Shown: one piece after another, positions 36,998 through 43,886 of the stretch
How the letters are laid out: every line of letters begins with the position of its first letter
Numbering within the stretch: position 1 is the stretch's first letter
Assembly: GCA_024278955.1 (NCBI GenBank)
Contig: JAJRSE010000085.1
Span: forward strand, 1-43,886
Origin: Planctomycetota bacterium
GTDB taxonomy: Bacteria; Planctomycetota; Planctomycetia; Pirellulales; Lacipirellulaceae
DNA length: 43,886 nt
Direction of reading: 5' to 3'
Position numbers and translations under genes: made by a program
Notes under the pieces: generated by a model
Databases searched by the model: none
The model's input: only the letters and a program-made list of their open reading frames with translations
Told to the model about the DNA's origin: nothing

Positions 36998-37103
36998 GCT
37001 CAACATTCGAGTTGGGTGCCTCTGCTGGCTCGCCCAGCAGTGGACGCCGGGTACCCGCTTCGCACTGCTGGACGAGCCAGCAGTGGCACCCAAAACCAAG
37101 CAG
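36998..37103. repeat. Palindromic repeat, copy B (double palindrome)
   Basis: GCTCAACATTCGAGTTGGG at the left and CCAAAACCAAGCAG at the right match the flanks of copy A (31915-31980). Between them lie outer arms (CTGCTGGCTCG with CGAGCCAGCAG) and inner arms (CCAGCAGTG with CACTGCTGG) around a GC-rich centre. Copy A looks like this unit with the middle lost. TAGAGCAGC at 36990-36998 resembles the IS630/MITE terminus. Confidence 0.7.
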
Positions 37104-37172
37104 CTATGGAATACTTAGTACGGCGCGGTGCCCGTTGTGCCGTCGTGGTTCCAGTGACTGATCGCTGTGGTT

Positions 37173-40127
37173 TTAGCGACTCGTCCCTTGCGGACGAGTC
37201 CCAATCTGCTTGAACTTGCCACCGGCAAAACCTTCGCCTTTGATCTCGCCGGTTGCTTGAATGTAAATCAACTTCTGGAAGGCCGTTTCAGAAAACGGGG
37301 CCCCAACATACTCCTGCCGCGTCAACCTCGCAGGCAGCCGGCCATCGCCTTGAAGCACGAACATGGTTTTTTGTTGATCGTACGTGGCGGTATGCGAACG
37401 TGCAGTAAACGTCCCCTGATCGCCAAAGCTACCTTCAATGGTCACATTACCTACGGCAGAAAGCTCAATGGGACCAAAGCGGGAACTTCGATTCAGCCGT
37501 GCCATCGGGCTTTCGGCAATCCCAAGTCGATCGCTTGAAATAAGCACGGTCTCGGGGCCAGGATTTCGGCGTACCGAAATATCGAGCCGCTGCTCCCACG
37601 AGGCGACCGGTCCGTAGATTGCTTTGGCATCACCCGAGACTTCGACATGTTTGTTGTGCAAGTTGCCGCGGAGATCGCGTTGAAACTGAACTCGCAGGAA
37701 TCGGAGCCGCTGACCTGCGGGGGCGCCTGCTGGAACCACATTTCCGAAGCCCGCCATTTTGTTGGTGCTGCTGGCAAGGTGAACCGACTCGATCTCGCCG
37801 GGGCCAACGCCGGTGAGCTGGCCCGTCTTTAGATTGGCAATAAACGACCGCAGCCTCATGTTTTGTACCGAGGTTGGGCCACCCTGGTCGCGCTGAGTGA
37901 ACTCGGCAATCACGCCCTCGCGACATTCGAGTTGTGCCAGCTCGGTTTCGCGTTGCTGGGCAGCGCCATCGAATCGTACGGGATCGCTGAGGGTAACGAG
38001 CAACTGTTCGGTACGAAGCGAACCCTCGTTGCTGTTGGCAATCACGTTGCCGTGAAAAGTAATGAGATCATTTTCAAGCCGCATACCGCCCTGCCAGCGG
38101 ACGACGAGAAACTGCATGCCGTCGAGAAGTTTGCCGCTTAGGTCTTTTTTCATCGGCAGATGCAGTTCGCCGGGCGAATCGATCCTGGCCTCGTTTTTTC
38201 CGCGATTCATACGAAGCGTTGCCGCGTGAATCGACATGCCTGCCGCGGTGATGGTCGCAGGTTGGCCTTGCAGCTCGAACTCGGCGGTCGGCTGGTCGGC
38301 ATGGTCGACATGTAAATAATTGCCTCGCACCTCAAGCGGTTGAGAAGTCGTACTGCCAGCGGTCGTCTCACGAAAGACGACCTCGCCATTCATATCGAGG
38401 CTCGTGACCTCGGGCCGGCGGTCGCGAACGGTCAGCAGCATCTTGAGCTGGTTGCCTTCAACCTCGTACTTACGCCTCGGCTCCCCACTGCGTGGGCCGA
38501 AGCCTTCTCGACCTACCGGCGATTCGTTGCCAGCGACCTCACGTTTCGCTCCTGCGTAATCGATTTTCACCTCCAGATCATTGACTTCCCCGGAGATCTC
38601 GGCCGACTCGATTGCAATGTTCCCGTGGGCGACCAACCGCTCTGGCACAATATCGGCTGGCAACCAATCCGTCTCGATATGGCTTGCATCGCGTTCACGT
38701 AAATAAAGTTTCATCTCGTTTGCCCAAAGCAGCCCCATGCCAAGCATGTCGAGCTTCGGCCGACCGTTGAGGGTGAGCACCGGCTTACCATCGATGCGGT
38801 CAAGCTGCATCGATTCGGTCCAACGAGCTTCAAAAGGGGTTTTCGTTTTTTGGCCGGGAGTAATCGCCCGAAGCCAACCATGGCCTGCGGCCAGCAGCGT
38901 GCCGACCCGATAGGACGAATCTGCCGGAGGGGCTTGGTATCGAATCAGGCGAGCACGAATTTCGCTTCCCTGGTAGGTAAGGGCGACTTCGTTGCCTTGA
39001 TCCAGGGTAACTCGCCTCGAATCAACTTCAATCCGCATTCGGCGGCAACGGGCCGTGGCCTGCTGAGATTGCGAGTCGAGCACTACGGGTGCCGCAGCGG
39101 AACCCAAAGCCTCGACTGAACCGGGGCGAAACCCAAGACGCGACGCTCCTTGGGTAGCAGGCCCTGCTGCGCGGTCGTCTTTTGCAAAATAGACATTCAG
39201 CGTTTCACAAAGCAGCCGATCGATTTTTCCGTCGGGATGCAATTGTTTGAGCTGAACTCGCTCAGAAAACGAGGCCGATTGCTGAGAGAAATCGAAGCGA
39301 AACGGCCCTTGGCTCGTCACGTTCACCGGAGGGTTGACCCCCGAAGCACCGCCCTGCTGCAAGTCGCCCAGCAGCTTCATGTTGCCAGGCGAGAACTGTG
39401 CTTCGACCTCATCCTTAATTTCAAGCGAATCGATTCCGCCAATGCTTGGCGAAGAGTCGTGTGACTGGGCCCGTTCGACAGCGACCAGACGAATTTCGAG
39501 AGTTCGCCCTCGCCCCCAATGGGGACCAAGACGCATGTCGACTTTGGCTTCGGTGCGGATGAGATCTTCGTCCAAATAAACATCACGCGTAGTGAGCAGC
39601 AAATCGTCTTGAGGGCCGGGCTCGCGCATGTCGCTGCGGACGGTAATCTGCCCCATCAAACGGCCCCATTGAATACGGCCAAAACCGCTCAAGCCTGCTT
39701 GCTGGACGCTCTCATCCATCTGCAAAACAGCGCCATGCGGTGCTTCTAACACTATGGTATCTCGAGGCGGAGCTTGGCCGACCATACGTTCGCGAGGAAA
39801 GAAAAGAATCGCACATTTCTTGACTCGCAGCTGGCCCTGATCGTTCGGCTGATAGTCGTCCATCACAAACATGGCTTTGCCAAGCTCAAGCGTAATCGGC
39901 GGCTTTTGGAGCGTCCAATGGTCGGGCGGAAAGTATGCTGCTAGCAGCTCGCGATGTTTATGAACCGCTTCATGCGCTTCGTACCGCTCTTCAGACGTCA
40001 ATTCCCTTCGCTGCTCAGCACTGACCAGCGACGGCTCGACAAATGGCACCACCACAAGCACATACATTTGATACACCACCACCGTGACGGCAAAAGCAAT
40101 CGCTGCATGGGTGAGGCGGGTGAGCAT
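37173..40127 (-). CDS. Giant membrane-anchored OstA/LptA-like protein
   Basis: A 984-residue protein with one N-terminal membrane segment (residues about 5-28, AAIAFAVTVVVYQMYVLVVV) and a long periplasmic part. The part has several beta-rich units like LptA/LptC/OstA jellyrolls: VEAQFSPGNMKLLGDLQQGG, VTLDQGNEVALTYQGSEIRA, LEVRGNYLHVDHADQPTAEF, HGNVIANSNEGSLRTEQLLV and SAVGNVTIEGSFGDQGTFTA. In LPS export LptC anchors in the membrane and LptA bridges to the outer membrane; here one chain may do both. The genes before it are kdsC and kdsD, the Kdo supply for LPS. ATG 40127 is used; an in-frame TTG upstream would hide the anchor. Family membership is inferred from motifs and context. Confidence 0.72.
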   Translation of the reverse strand: MLTRLTHAAIAFAVTVVVYQMYVLVVVPFVEPSLVSAEQRRELTSEERYEAHEAVHKHRELLAAYFPPDHWTLQKPPITLELGKAMFVMDDYQPNDQGQLRVKKCAILFFPRERMVGQAPPRDTIVLEAPHGAVLQMDESVQQAGLSGFGRIQWGRLMGQITVRSDMREPGPQDDLLLTTRDVYLDEDLIRTEAKVDMRLGPHWGRGRTLEIRLVAVERAQSHDSSPSIGGIDSLEIKDEVEAQFSPGNMKLLGDLQQGGASGVNPPVNVTSQGPFRFDFSQQSASFSERVQLKQLHPDGKIDRLLCETLNVYFAKDDRAAGPATQGASRLGFRPGSVEALGSAAAPVVLDSQSQQATARCRRMRIEVDSRRVTLDQGNEVALTYQGSEIRARLIRYQAPPADSSYRVGTLLAAGHGWLRAITPGQKTKTPFEARWTESMQLDRIDGKPVLTLNGRPKLDMLGMGLLWANEMKLYLRERDASHIETDWLPADIVPERLVAHGNIAIESAEISGEVNDLEVKIDYAGAKREVAGNESPVGREGFGPRSGEPRRKYEVEGNQLKMLLTVRDRRPEVTSLDMNGEVVFRETTAGSTTSQPLEVRGNYLHVDHADQPTAEFELQGQPATITAAGMSIHAATLRMNRGKNEARIDSPGELHLPMKKDLSGKLLDGMQFLVVRWQGGMRLENDLITFHGNVIANSNEGSLRTEQLLVTLSDPVRFDGAAQQRETELAQLECREGVIAEFTQRDQGGPTSVQNMRLRSFIANLKTGQLTGVGPGEIESVHLASSTNKMAGFGNVVPAGAPAGQRLRFLRVQFQRDLRGNLHNKHVEVSGDAKAIYGPVASWEQRLDISVRRNPGPETVLISSDRLGIAESPMARLNRSSRFGPIELSAVGNVTIEGSFGDQGTFTARSHTATYDQQKTMFVLQGDGRLPARLTRQEYVGAPFSETAFQKLIYIQATGEIKGEGFAGGKFKQIGTRPQGTSR

Positions 40128-40207
40128 GAAAGATGTTTGATGTGAGATGTTTGATTGTTGATCTGCGTTTTTTGTTAGCGCCGTCGGCAACGACGAAAAG
40201 GAACTAA

Positions 40208-40726
40208 CTACCGATATTTCCGAATCACCGCATCCCAGCGATTCGAGTTTTTCAGAAGCAACTCAACCACTTCGCGGATGGCCCCTTGGCCACCGTTGAG
40301 GCTGGTGGTGTAGTCAGCGGCTTGCCGGAGTTCTTCGGCCGCATCGGCGACAGCGACAGATATGCCGACTTGCCCAAAAACCACGAGGTCGGGCAAATCG
40401 TCGCCAACATAGCAAACCTCCGCAGGCTTGATTTCAAGCTGTTCGCAAATCGACTTCACAACCGCCAGCTTCTCCTTGACGCCCTGGCGAACGATGTCGA
40501 TGTCTAACTCAGCCGCACGAATCTTCACAATCTGCGAATTGCGACCGGTAACAATCCCCATTTGACCTCCGCCTTGTTGCCAAAGCCGGATACCTTGGCC
40601 ATCGCGGATGTGGAATTGCTTTGACTCGATCCCCCGGTTGTCGAACCCAATACGCCCGTCGGTCATCACACCGTCGACATCGGTCAACAAAAGCCGTATT
40701 TGCTCGCATTGTTCTATAAGTTTCAT
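40208..40726 (-). CDS. kdsC: 3-deoxy-D-manno-octulosonate 8-phosphate phosphatase
   Basis: A 172-residue HAD phosphatase that removes phosphate from Kdo-8-phosphate. HAD motif I is LTDVDGVMTDG (Asp16 and Asp18), motif II is VTGRNS, the conserved Lys is in VKEKL and motif IV is GDDLPDL. Length fits KdsC, which lacks a cap domain and works as a tetramer. The open frame runs 52 codons further upstream, overlapping kdsD, but only the ATG at 40726 gives the family start (KLIEQCEQIRLLLTD). It follows kdsD by 14 nt and precedes the OstA-like gene by 80 nt. Confidence 0.93.
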   Translation of the reverse strand: MKLIEQCEQIRLLLTDVDGVMTDGRIGFDNRGIESKQFHIRDGQGIRLWQQGGGQMGIVTGRNSQIVKIRAAELDIDIVRQGVKEKLAVVKSICEQLEIKPAEVCYVGDDLPDLVVFGQVGISVAVADAAEELRQAADYTTSLNGGQGAIREVVELLLKNSNRWDAVIRKYR

Positions 40727-40740
40727 CTCAATCAAGGCGG

Positions 40741-41850
40741 CTACCGCCCCTCGCTTCCGTCTGCGTAACCATCCACTGGATAAATACGAACTTGCGGCTT
40801 CTTCTCGCCCAACGACGTTTCGACTTCGGGCTCCGGAAGAAGCCCCAGCACATCGGTCACGTCGAGAATACCTTGAGGGCAACCCGTTGTATCAACCACG
40901 GGAAGCTCGCTAATGTGCCGCTTGCCAAGAATCTCGATTGCCGCGCTCATCTTCTCACCAATCTCGACGGTGGTCGGCGACTCCATCATCACTTCGCGAA
41001 TTGGGCGATCGAGGGCCGCCTCGTTGCGTGTTTCAATCAGCCGTGCCAAGTCGCTATCGGTGAAAAGCCCAGCCAATTGCCCCTCGACCTCGGTCAACAT
41101 AATCGCCCCGGTCCGCCGCCCAGGCTTCGTACAGGCGACCAGCACCTCACGGATGGTTTCGTCGGCACGTGCGATGCGACAATCTTGCAGACCTCGCATA
41201 TGCTCTTCGACATGACTCAATTTGAGTCCCAACGACCCACCTGGGTGGAACTGCGCAAAGTCTTCAGCCCGAAAATCCTGAATCCGACTAATCACCAAGG
41301 CAAGTGCGTCGCCGATCGCAAGCATGGCGGTCGTGCTTGTGCTTGGGGCAAGGCCTAAGTTGCAGGCCTCGTCGAGGTTGCCGAGTTCGAGAGTAACGTC
41401 GACTGCTTGGCCGAGCGTGCTTTGCCCACTTGCGCTGATTGCGATCAGCGGCACGCCAATTTTTTTCAAAGCCGGTAACAAACCAACCACTTCGCCTGTC
41501 TCGCCGCTTTGCGAAAGAACAAGCACGACATCGCTCGGATGAACGCGGCCCAAATCGCCGTGAACCGCTTCTGCTGGGTGTAGAAAATGGGCACGGGTGC
41601 CCGTCGAAGCAAACGTGGCAACAAGTTTCTGTCCGATCAGCCCTGCCTTGCCCATGCCCGTGACGATTAAGCTGCCGCGCAGCTCGCGGAGAATCTGAAC
41701 CGCCTGATAGAATTCTCCATCGAGCTGCTCGCCGAGTTCCGAAAGGGCTTGCGCTTCGGCAACAATCACTTCGCGCCCTAGCTGCACGATTTCAGGTTCT
41801 GAAAACGCCGCAGCTGACTGGGACGCACGCTGTGCGGCAGGGGTACTCAT
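40741..41850 (-). CDS. kdsD: Arabinose-5-phosphate isomerase
   Basis: A 369-residue isomerase of the KpsF/GutQ family that converts ribulose-5-phosphate to arabinose-5-phosphate, the first step toward Kdo. The SIS domain (about 35-170) has GMGKAGLIGQKLVATFASTG, HPAEAVHGDLG and LSQSGETGE. Two CBS domains follow (about 200-330: TIREVLVACTK and IREVMMESPTTVEIGEKM). ATG 41850 is chosen, with AAGGATG upstream; an in-frame start 32 codons earlier is not supported. It is first in a run kdsD-kdsC-OstA-like on one strand. No kdsA or kdsB is in the window. Confidence 0.94.
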   Translation of the reverse strand: MSTPAAQRASQSAAAFSEPEIVQLGREVIVAEAQALSELGEQLDGEFYQAVQILRELRGSLIVTGMGKAGLIGQKLVATFASTGTRAHFLHPAEAVHGDLGRVHPSDVVLVLSQSGETGEVVGLLPALKKIGVPLIAISASGQSTLGQAVDVTLELGNLDEACNLGLAPSTSTTAMLAIGDALALVISRIQDFRAEDFAQFHPGGSLGLKLSHVEEHMRGLQDCRIARADETIREVLVACTKPGRRTGAIMLTEVEGQLAGLFTDSDLARLIETRNEAALDRPIREVMMESPTTVEIGEKMSAAIEILGKRHISELPVVDTTGCPQGILDVTDVLGLLPEPEVETSLGEKKPQVRIYPVDGYADGSEGR

Positions 41851-41953
41851 CAAATCGTCATCCTTGACGTAAGTCGCAAGAGCTAAGGTTTTTGCGGGGG
41901 CGGAATTGTAGCCATCCCACCCGATCAACACAACGTAGCCTAGCAACTCTATC

Positions 41954-42020
41954 GTAACCCGACGCGTAAGCGAGGGATGCCCTGCTCACAACTTATTCCC
42001 TCGCTTACGCGTCGGGTTAC
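41954..42020. repeat. Perfect 24-bp inverted repeat upstream of kdsD
   Basis: Arms at 41954-41977 and 41997-42020 are exact complements, beginning GTAACCCGACGCGTAAGCG, with a 19-nt loop. It is far more stable than a usual terminator and lacks a U tract. A dispersed palindromic element is more likely, in or next to the kdsD leader. Confidence 0.85.
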
Positions 42021-42054
42021 CTGAGGTAGCTATTCGTTCTTGGCAAGGAAGCAT

Positions 42055-42250
42055 CGCGCATAAAAAATGCTCCCAGAAAAGCACACGTCCCAGGGGGGCA
42101 AAGGACGTAGATACCTTTCCGGGAGCGATTGGACGAAAGCAGTGACGCTTGCGTACCGTCGGTCACACGGATGTGTCGGGCCATGCAACCGGGGGAGTGT
42201 ATCGTAGCGGTGGGTGGCTTCCGTGCCATCACCAGCCGCTCCGGGATCGT
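42055..42250 (-). ncRNA. Possible structured RNA ending in a terminator
   Basis: On the minus strand the segment forms several hairpins. AGCGG with CCGCT and TGGC with GCCA make one long stem (42207-42240). ACAC-N4-GTGT (42164-42175) and ACGC-N2-GCGT (42145-42154) follow. ACGTCC with GGACGT nests inside GCTCCC and GGGAGC (42069-42126), which runs into ATTTTTTATG, like an intrinsic terminator. No SRP, 6S, tmRNA or RNase P signature was found. It lies about 200 nt upstream of kdsD, so it is either a free small RNA or a leader with a terminator. The class is unknown. Confidence 0.35.
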
Positions 42251-42695
42251 CTTGAAAAATTATTTAATCAAGGCGACCCACCACGTGGCTCCGAATATGT
42301 TTTTTTATTTCCTAGCAGCTTGGGAGGGAAGTTCAGTTTGAATTCTTTGCTGCAAAAGAGAAAGAAGAGTTTGTCAGATTCGATGTCCGACGCGTCTCGG
42401 CTTCCTTGCCTTTGCGTTTTATTTTTTTGAGTTGGTTTTGTTTCAGTCGTGTGTGTTGCTCCTTCATGGGTGGGGAGAATAGGACAGGTGGTTTGAATGG
42501 TCAAGCCCGGTTTTGAATCAATTCAAAAAACTTTTCTGACGCCGCTTTTTCAATTGCAATTCGCATAGTGAGCGTTTGTTTAGTGCCTGCATAAAATTGC
42601 AAAGTGCCACTTGTGCCACACCCCAATGCAAGACCAAAGATGTAGTAGAAACGAGACACAAAAATGCTAGCATCAACACAAACGGTGCGGTCAAA
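42251..42695. other. Spacer without recognised feature
   Basis: About 445 nt with lower GC than the surroundings, T/A runs and only short frames with no protein-like character. It may hold the promoter for the kdsD operon or the RNA at 42055-42250. No confident box was found. Confidence 0.4.
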
Positions 42696-43121
42696 TCAAG
42701 CCGCAAGCTCGGCCGACGACTCCTTCGCACAGTGAATCCAAATCGCCAATTCCGAAATACTTGGCGGCAACTTTTTTTCTAAACCACCGCCGACACACCC
42801 CTCTTGGCTTGCCATTTCAAATGCGCCGAGCAGCTCGGTTGGTGTACTTCGAGCAATTTTTTCGCAGCTAGAATATCCGATCGCCGCAAGTATTCGGGCT
42901 GCATGTGGCGACAACTTCGGCGCTGCTAGCACCAATTCCGCCTCACGCTGCCAAAGCACAAGTATTTCAGAGCGAATCTCAAGCCGCCGCGACACCGCTT
43001 GCGGTTTCGCCGCCAACAACTCCGCCACCGTACGCACCCCCACCTGCATCAATCGCCCCGCAGTACGAGGCCCGAGCCCGAGAACATCGGCGACATTGCT
43101 ATGAAGAGTCCATTGTGGCAT
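42696..43121 (-). CDS. Helix-hairpin-helix protein (DUF4332-like)
   Basis: A 141-residue protein with helix-hairpin-helix repeats. The first is VADVLGLGPRTAGRLMQVGVRTVAEL (about residues 10-35), with the GLGP/G-x-G turn typical of non-specific DNA binding; a second unit includes SPHAARILAAIGYSSCEKIA. These resemble the DUF4332 family, whose biochemical role is not established. ATG 43121 is used; a TTG nine codons upstream is in frame. It is convergent with nothing near and lies 160 nt after the membrane-protein gene on the same strand. Confidence 0.65.
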   Translation of the reverse strand: MPQWTLHSNVADVLGLGPRTAGRLMQVGVRTVAELLAAKPQAVSRRLEIRSEILVLWQREAELVLAAPKLSPHAARILAAIGYSSCEKIARSTPTELLGAFEMASQEGCVGGGLEKKLPPSISELAIWIHCAKESSAELAA

Positions 43122-43176
43122 GGGGAGGATGATAGGCAGCAAGAGCAAGCGGCGCGAAGGGCATTTCGTGAAGGCA

Positions 43177-43206
43177 AAAGTTGCCCAAAGTTGCCCAAAG
43201 TTGCCT
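43177..43206. repeat. Three tandem copies of AAAGTTGCCC
   Basis: 10-bp units at 43177, 43187 and 43197 (last base T in the third), in the spacer between two minus-strand genes. It is short enough to vary in number. Confidence 0.7.
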
Positions 43207-43240
43207 GCCTATCAAACCACTTCCCAGAACTACTCCCAAA

Positions 43241-43266
43241 ATCCCGAGGATTGCAATCCCCGGGAT
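43241..43266. repeat. 26-nt palindrome around GGATTGCAATCC
   Basis: ATCCCG and CGGGAT arms flank GGATTGCAATCC. It resembles the palindrome at 34970-34997, including the CGAGGATTGCAA core (there in the reverse orientation). It lies 17 nt after the end of the membrane-protein gene. Confidence 0.6.
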
Positions 43267-43282
43267 CGCTACGCTCTCCTTC

Positions 43283-43741
43283 TTAAAGCACCAAGTGGTA
43301 ATACACGATCAAAACCGCAGTCGAAACGGACGTCGAGATCAGCACTGCCCAGTGCGACCAGTGGCGTTGTCGGTTATGCCTGAGGTCGGAAACCATGGCA
43401 GCAGCAAAGAACGCGAGCAATAGATAAAGACGCAGCCACATCTTCAGCATCATAAAGGAGGTTGGAAAGCTTCCGAATGATTGAAAAAGTTGCCAGTCGA
43501 CGTACCAGAACACTTCGACCACCCATTCAATGCATTTTATGGCAACCACAAACAGTAACCAGCATGCGGAAAGAATGGACCTGAGTGCCATCGCGGCCCA
43601 GCCCCACTTCCAGATCCCAGAAGATTCGCGCCAATAGGCGACGACCCATACATAGGCCACCAAGCAATAAAAGGCCAAAGACATCAGTACCATCACCAGT
43701 CTTACCGAATCGTACACAATTCCCTGGCTTGGAAAAAACAT
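43283..43741 (-). CDS. Small integral membrane protein, unknown
   Basis: A 152-residue protein with about four hydrophobic helices: residues about 14-35 (VLMSLAFYCLVAYVWVV), 46-68, 96-118 (WLRLYLLLAFFAAAMV) and 128-148. It is Trp- and Tyr-rich, with a short charged loop (SDLRHNRQRHW) before the last helix. There is no recognised domain. ATG 43741 is used; the TTG two codons earlier is not supported. It could be a genuine membrane protein of unknown role. Confidence 0.55.
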   Translation of the reverse strand: MFFPSQGIVYDSVRLVMVLMSLAFYCLVAYVWVVAYWRESSGIWKWGWAAMALRSILSACWLLFVVAIKCIEWVVEVFWYVDWQLFQSFGSFPTSFMMLKMWLRLYLLLAFFAAAMVSDLRHNRQRHWSHWAVLISTSVSTAVLIVYYHLVL

Positions 43742-43773
43742 AACCAAGTCAGTAGTTCCAAAAACGCGTCATT

Positions 43774-43886
43774 TCAGTAGTTTGCTGTAAGTCGTTTGTA
43801 TTCTTCGTATTCGATGCCTTGTTTCTCATCAGCGTGGAGAATTTTTCCGATGACTTGACTGATCCACAGCAACATCTCGCGGAAGC
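43774..43886 (-). CDS. C-terminal end of an unidentified protein, cut by window
   Basis: A minus-strand frame is open from the window edge to a TGA at 43774-43776. The last 36 or so residues read FREMLLWISQVIGKILHADE and then KQGIEYEEYKRLTANY. The amphipathic, charged character looks like a real protein end rather than a random frame. No family can be named from this fragment. It is 32 nt upstream of the small membrane-protein gene on the same strand, so the two may be co-transcribed. Confidence 0.5.
   Translation of the reverse strand, partial: FREMLLWISQVIGKILHADEKQGIEYEEYKRLTANY

Noticed and set aside
40128..40190. TTG start for the OstA-like protein
   Set aside because: It would add polar residues before the membrane anchor, and the codon is rare as a start; the ATG at 40127 opens directly into the anchor.
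42017..42232. 71-residue minus-strand frame upstream of kdsD
   Set aside because: It overlaps strong RNA hairpins and ends inside the 24-bp palindrome; the protein sequence shows no domain. Better explained as an RNA-like region.
42055..42250. RNase P, SRP, 6S or tmRNA identity for the structured segment
   Set aside because: Signatures such as the RNase P P4 region, the SRP GGAA loop context or the tmRNA tag frame were looked for on both strands and not found.
1..43886. CRISPR array, prophage or rRNA genes
   Set aside because: No regularly spaced direct repeats of CRISPR size, no phage structural genes and no rRNA sequence were seen. Short tandem repeats (4335, 36106, 43177) lack spacers.

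Overview
The window is a chromosomal segment of a Planctomycete, most likely of the Pirellulales (Pirellula/Rhodopirellula/Lacipirellula side). This is inferred from several things: RpoC and NusG with long planctomycete-type low-complexity extensions; a secreted metalloprotease ending in a dockerin-like segment and a PEP-CTERM tail; Kdo/LPS genes next to a very large OstA-like protein; a sigma factor with a long helix-turn-helix-rich N-terminus; loosely packed ribosomal genes with 40-320 nt spacers; and many small palindromic intergenic repeats. No sequence search could be run.

Layout. (1) 1-1140: 3' part of an IS630-type insertion sequence whose two reading frames join by a -1 slip at an A8 run, followed by two nested MITE-like palindromes at TA dinucleotides. 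(2) 1144-6430 (minus): TetR regulator, membrane-fusion protein and RND permease. (3) 6460-9215 (plus, divergent): YtrA-type GntR regulator, ABC ATPase and ABC permease. Both divergent promoters sit so close to their start codons that the transcripts look leaderless, and the GntR promoter is covered by a YtrA-like operator. (4) 9215-9944: a two-gene cassette (63-aa protein plus AbiEii-like nucleotidyltransferase) bounded by 22-bp direct repeats. (5) 9957-27890 (minus): the core gene-expression cluster, in transcription order tRNA-Thr(UGU), tRNA-Tyr, tRNA-Gly, tRNA-Thr(GGU), tuf, tRNA-Trp, secE, nusG, rplK, rplA, rplJ, rplL, rpoB, rpoC, rpsL, rpsG, fusA. The four leading tRNAs have the same order and anticodons as the E. 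coli thrU-tyrU-glyT-thrT-tufB cluster. (6) 28049-33500: secreted matrixin-like protease, the unusual sigma factor with a perfect terminator, a secreted protein of unknown function and a MITE that supplies its stop codon. (7) 33615-36969: glgC, a GT4 glycosyltransferase interrupted by an in-frame amber codon, and an alpha/beta hydrolase. (8) 37173-41850 (minus): kdsD, kdsC and a 984-aa membrane-anchored OstA/LptA-like protein, probably one LPS/Kdo operon. (9) 41954-43886: a 24-bp-arm palindrome, a possible structured RNA with a terminator, a helix-hairpin-helix protein, a small membrane protein and the 3' end of another gene.

How the parts relate. The efflux (2) and ABC (3) blocks are each led by their own regulator and share one 100-bp control region. 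The central block builds transcription and translation machinery and the Sec channel. The last third concerns the envelope: Kdo synthesis coupled to a candidate LPS-transport bridge.

Most worth a second look: the HTH-fused sigma factor with altered -10-recognition residues; the giant OstA-like protein in a Kdo operon; the natural Arg88 in ribosomal protein S12; the direct-repeat-bounded nucleotidyltransferase cassette; the facing leaderless promoters; the possible structured RNA upstream of kdsD; and the amber codon in the glycosyltransferase.
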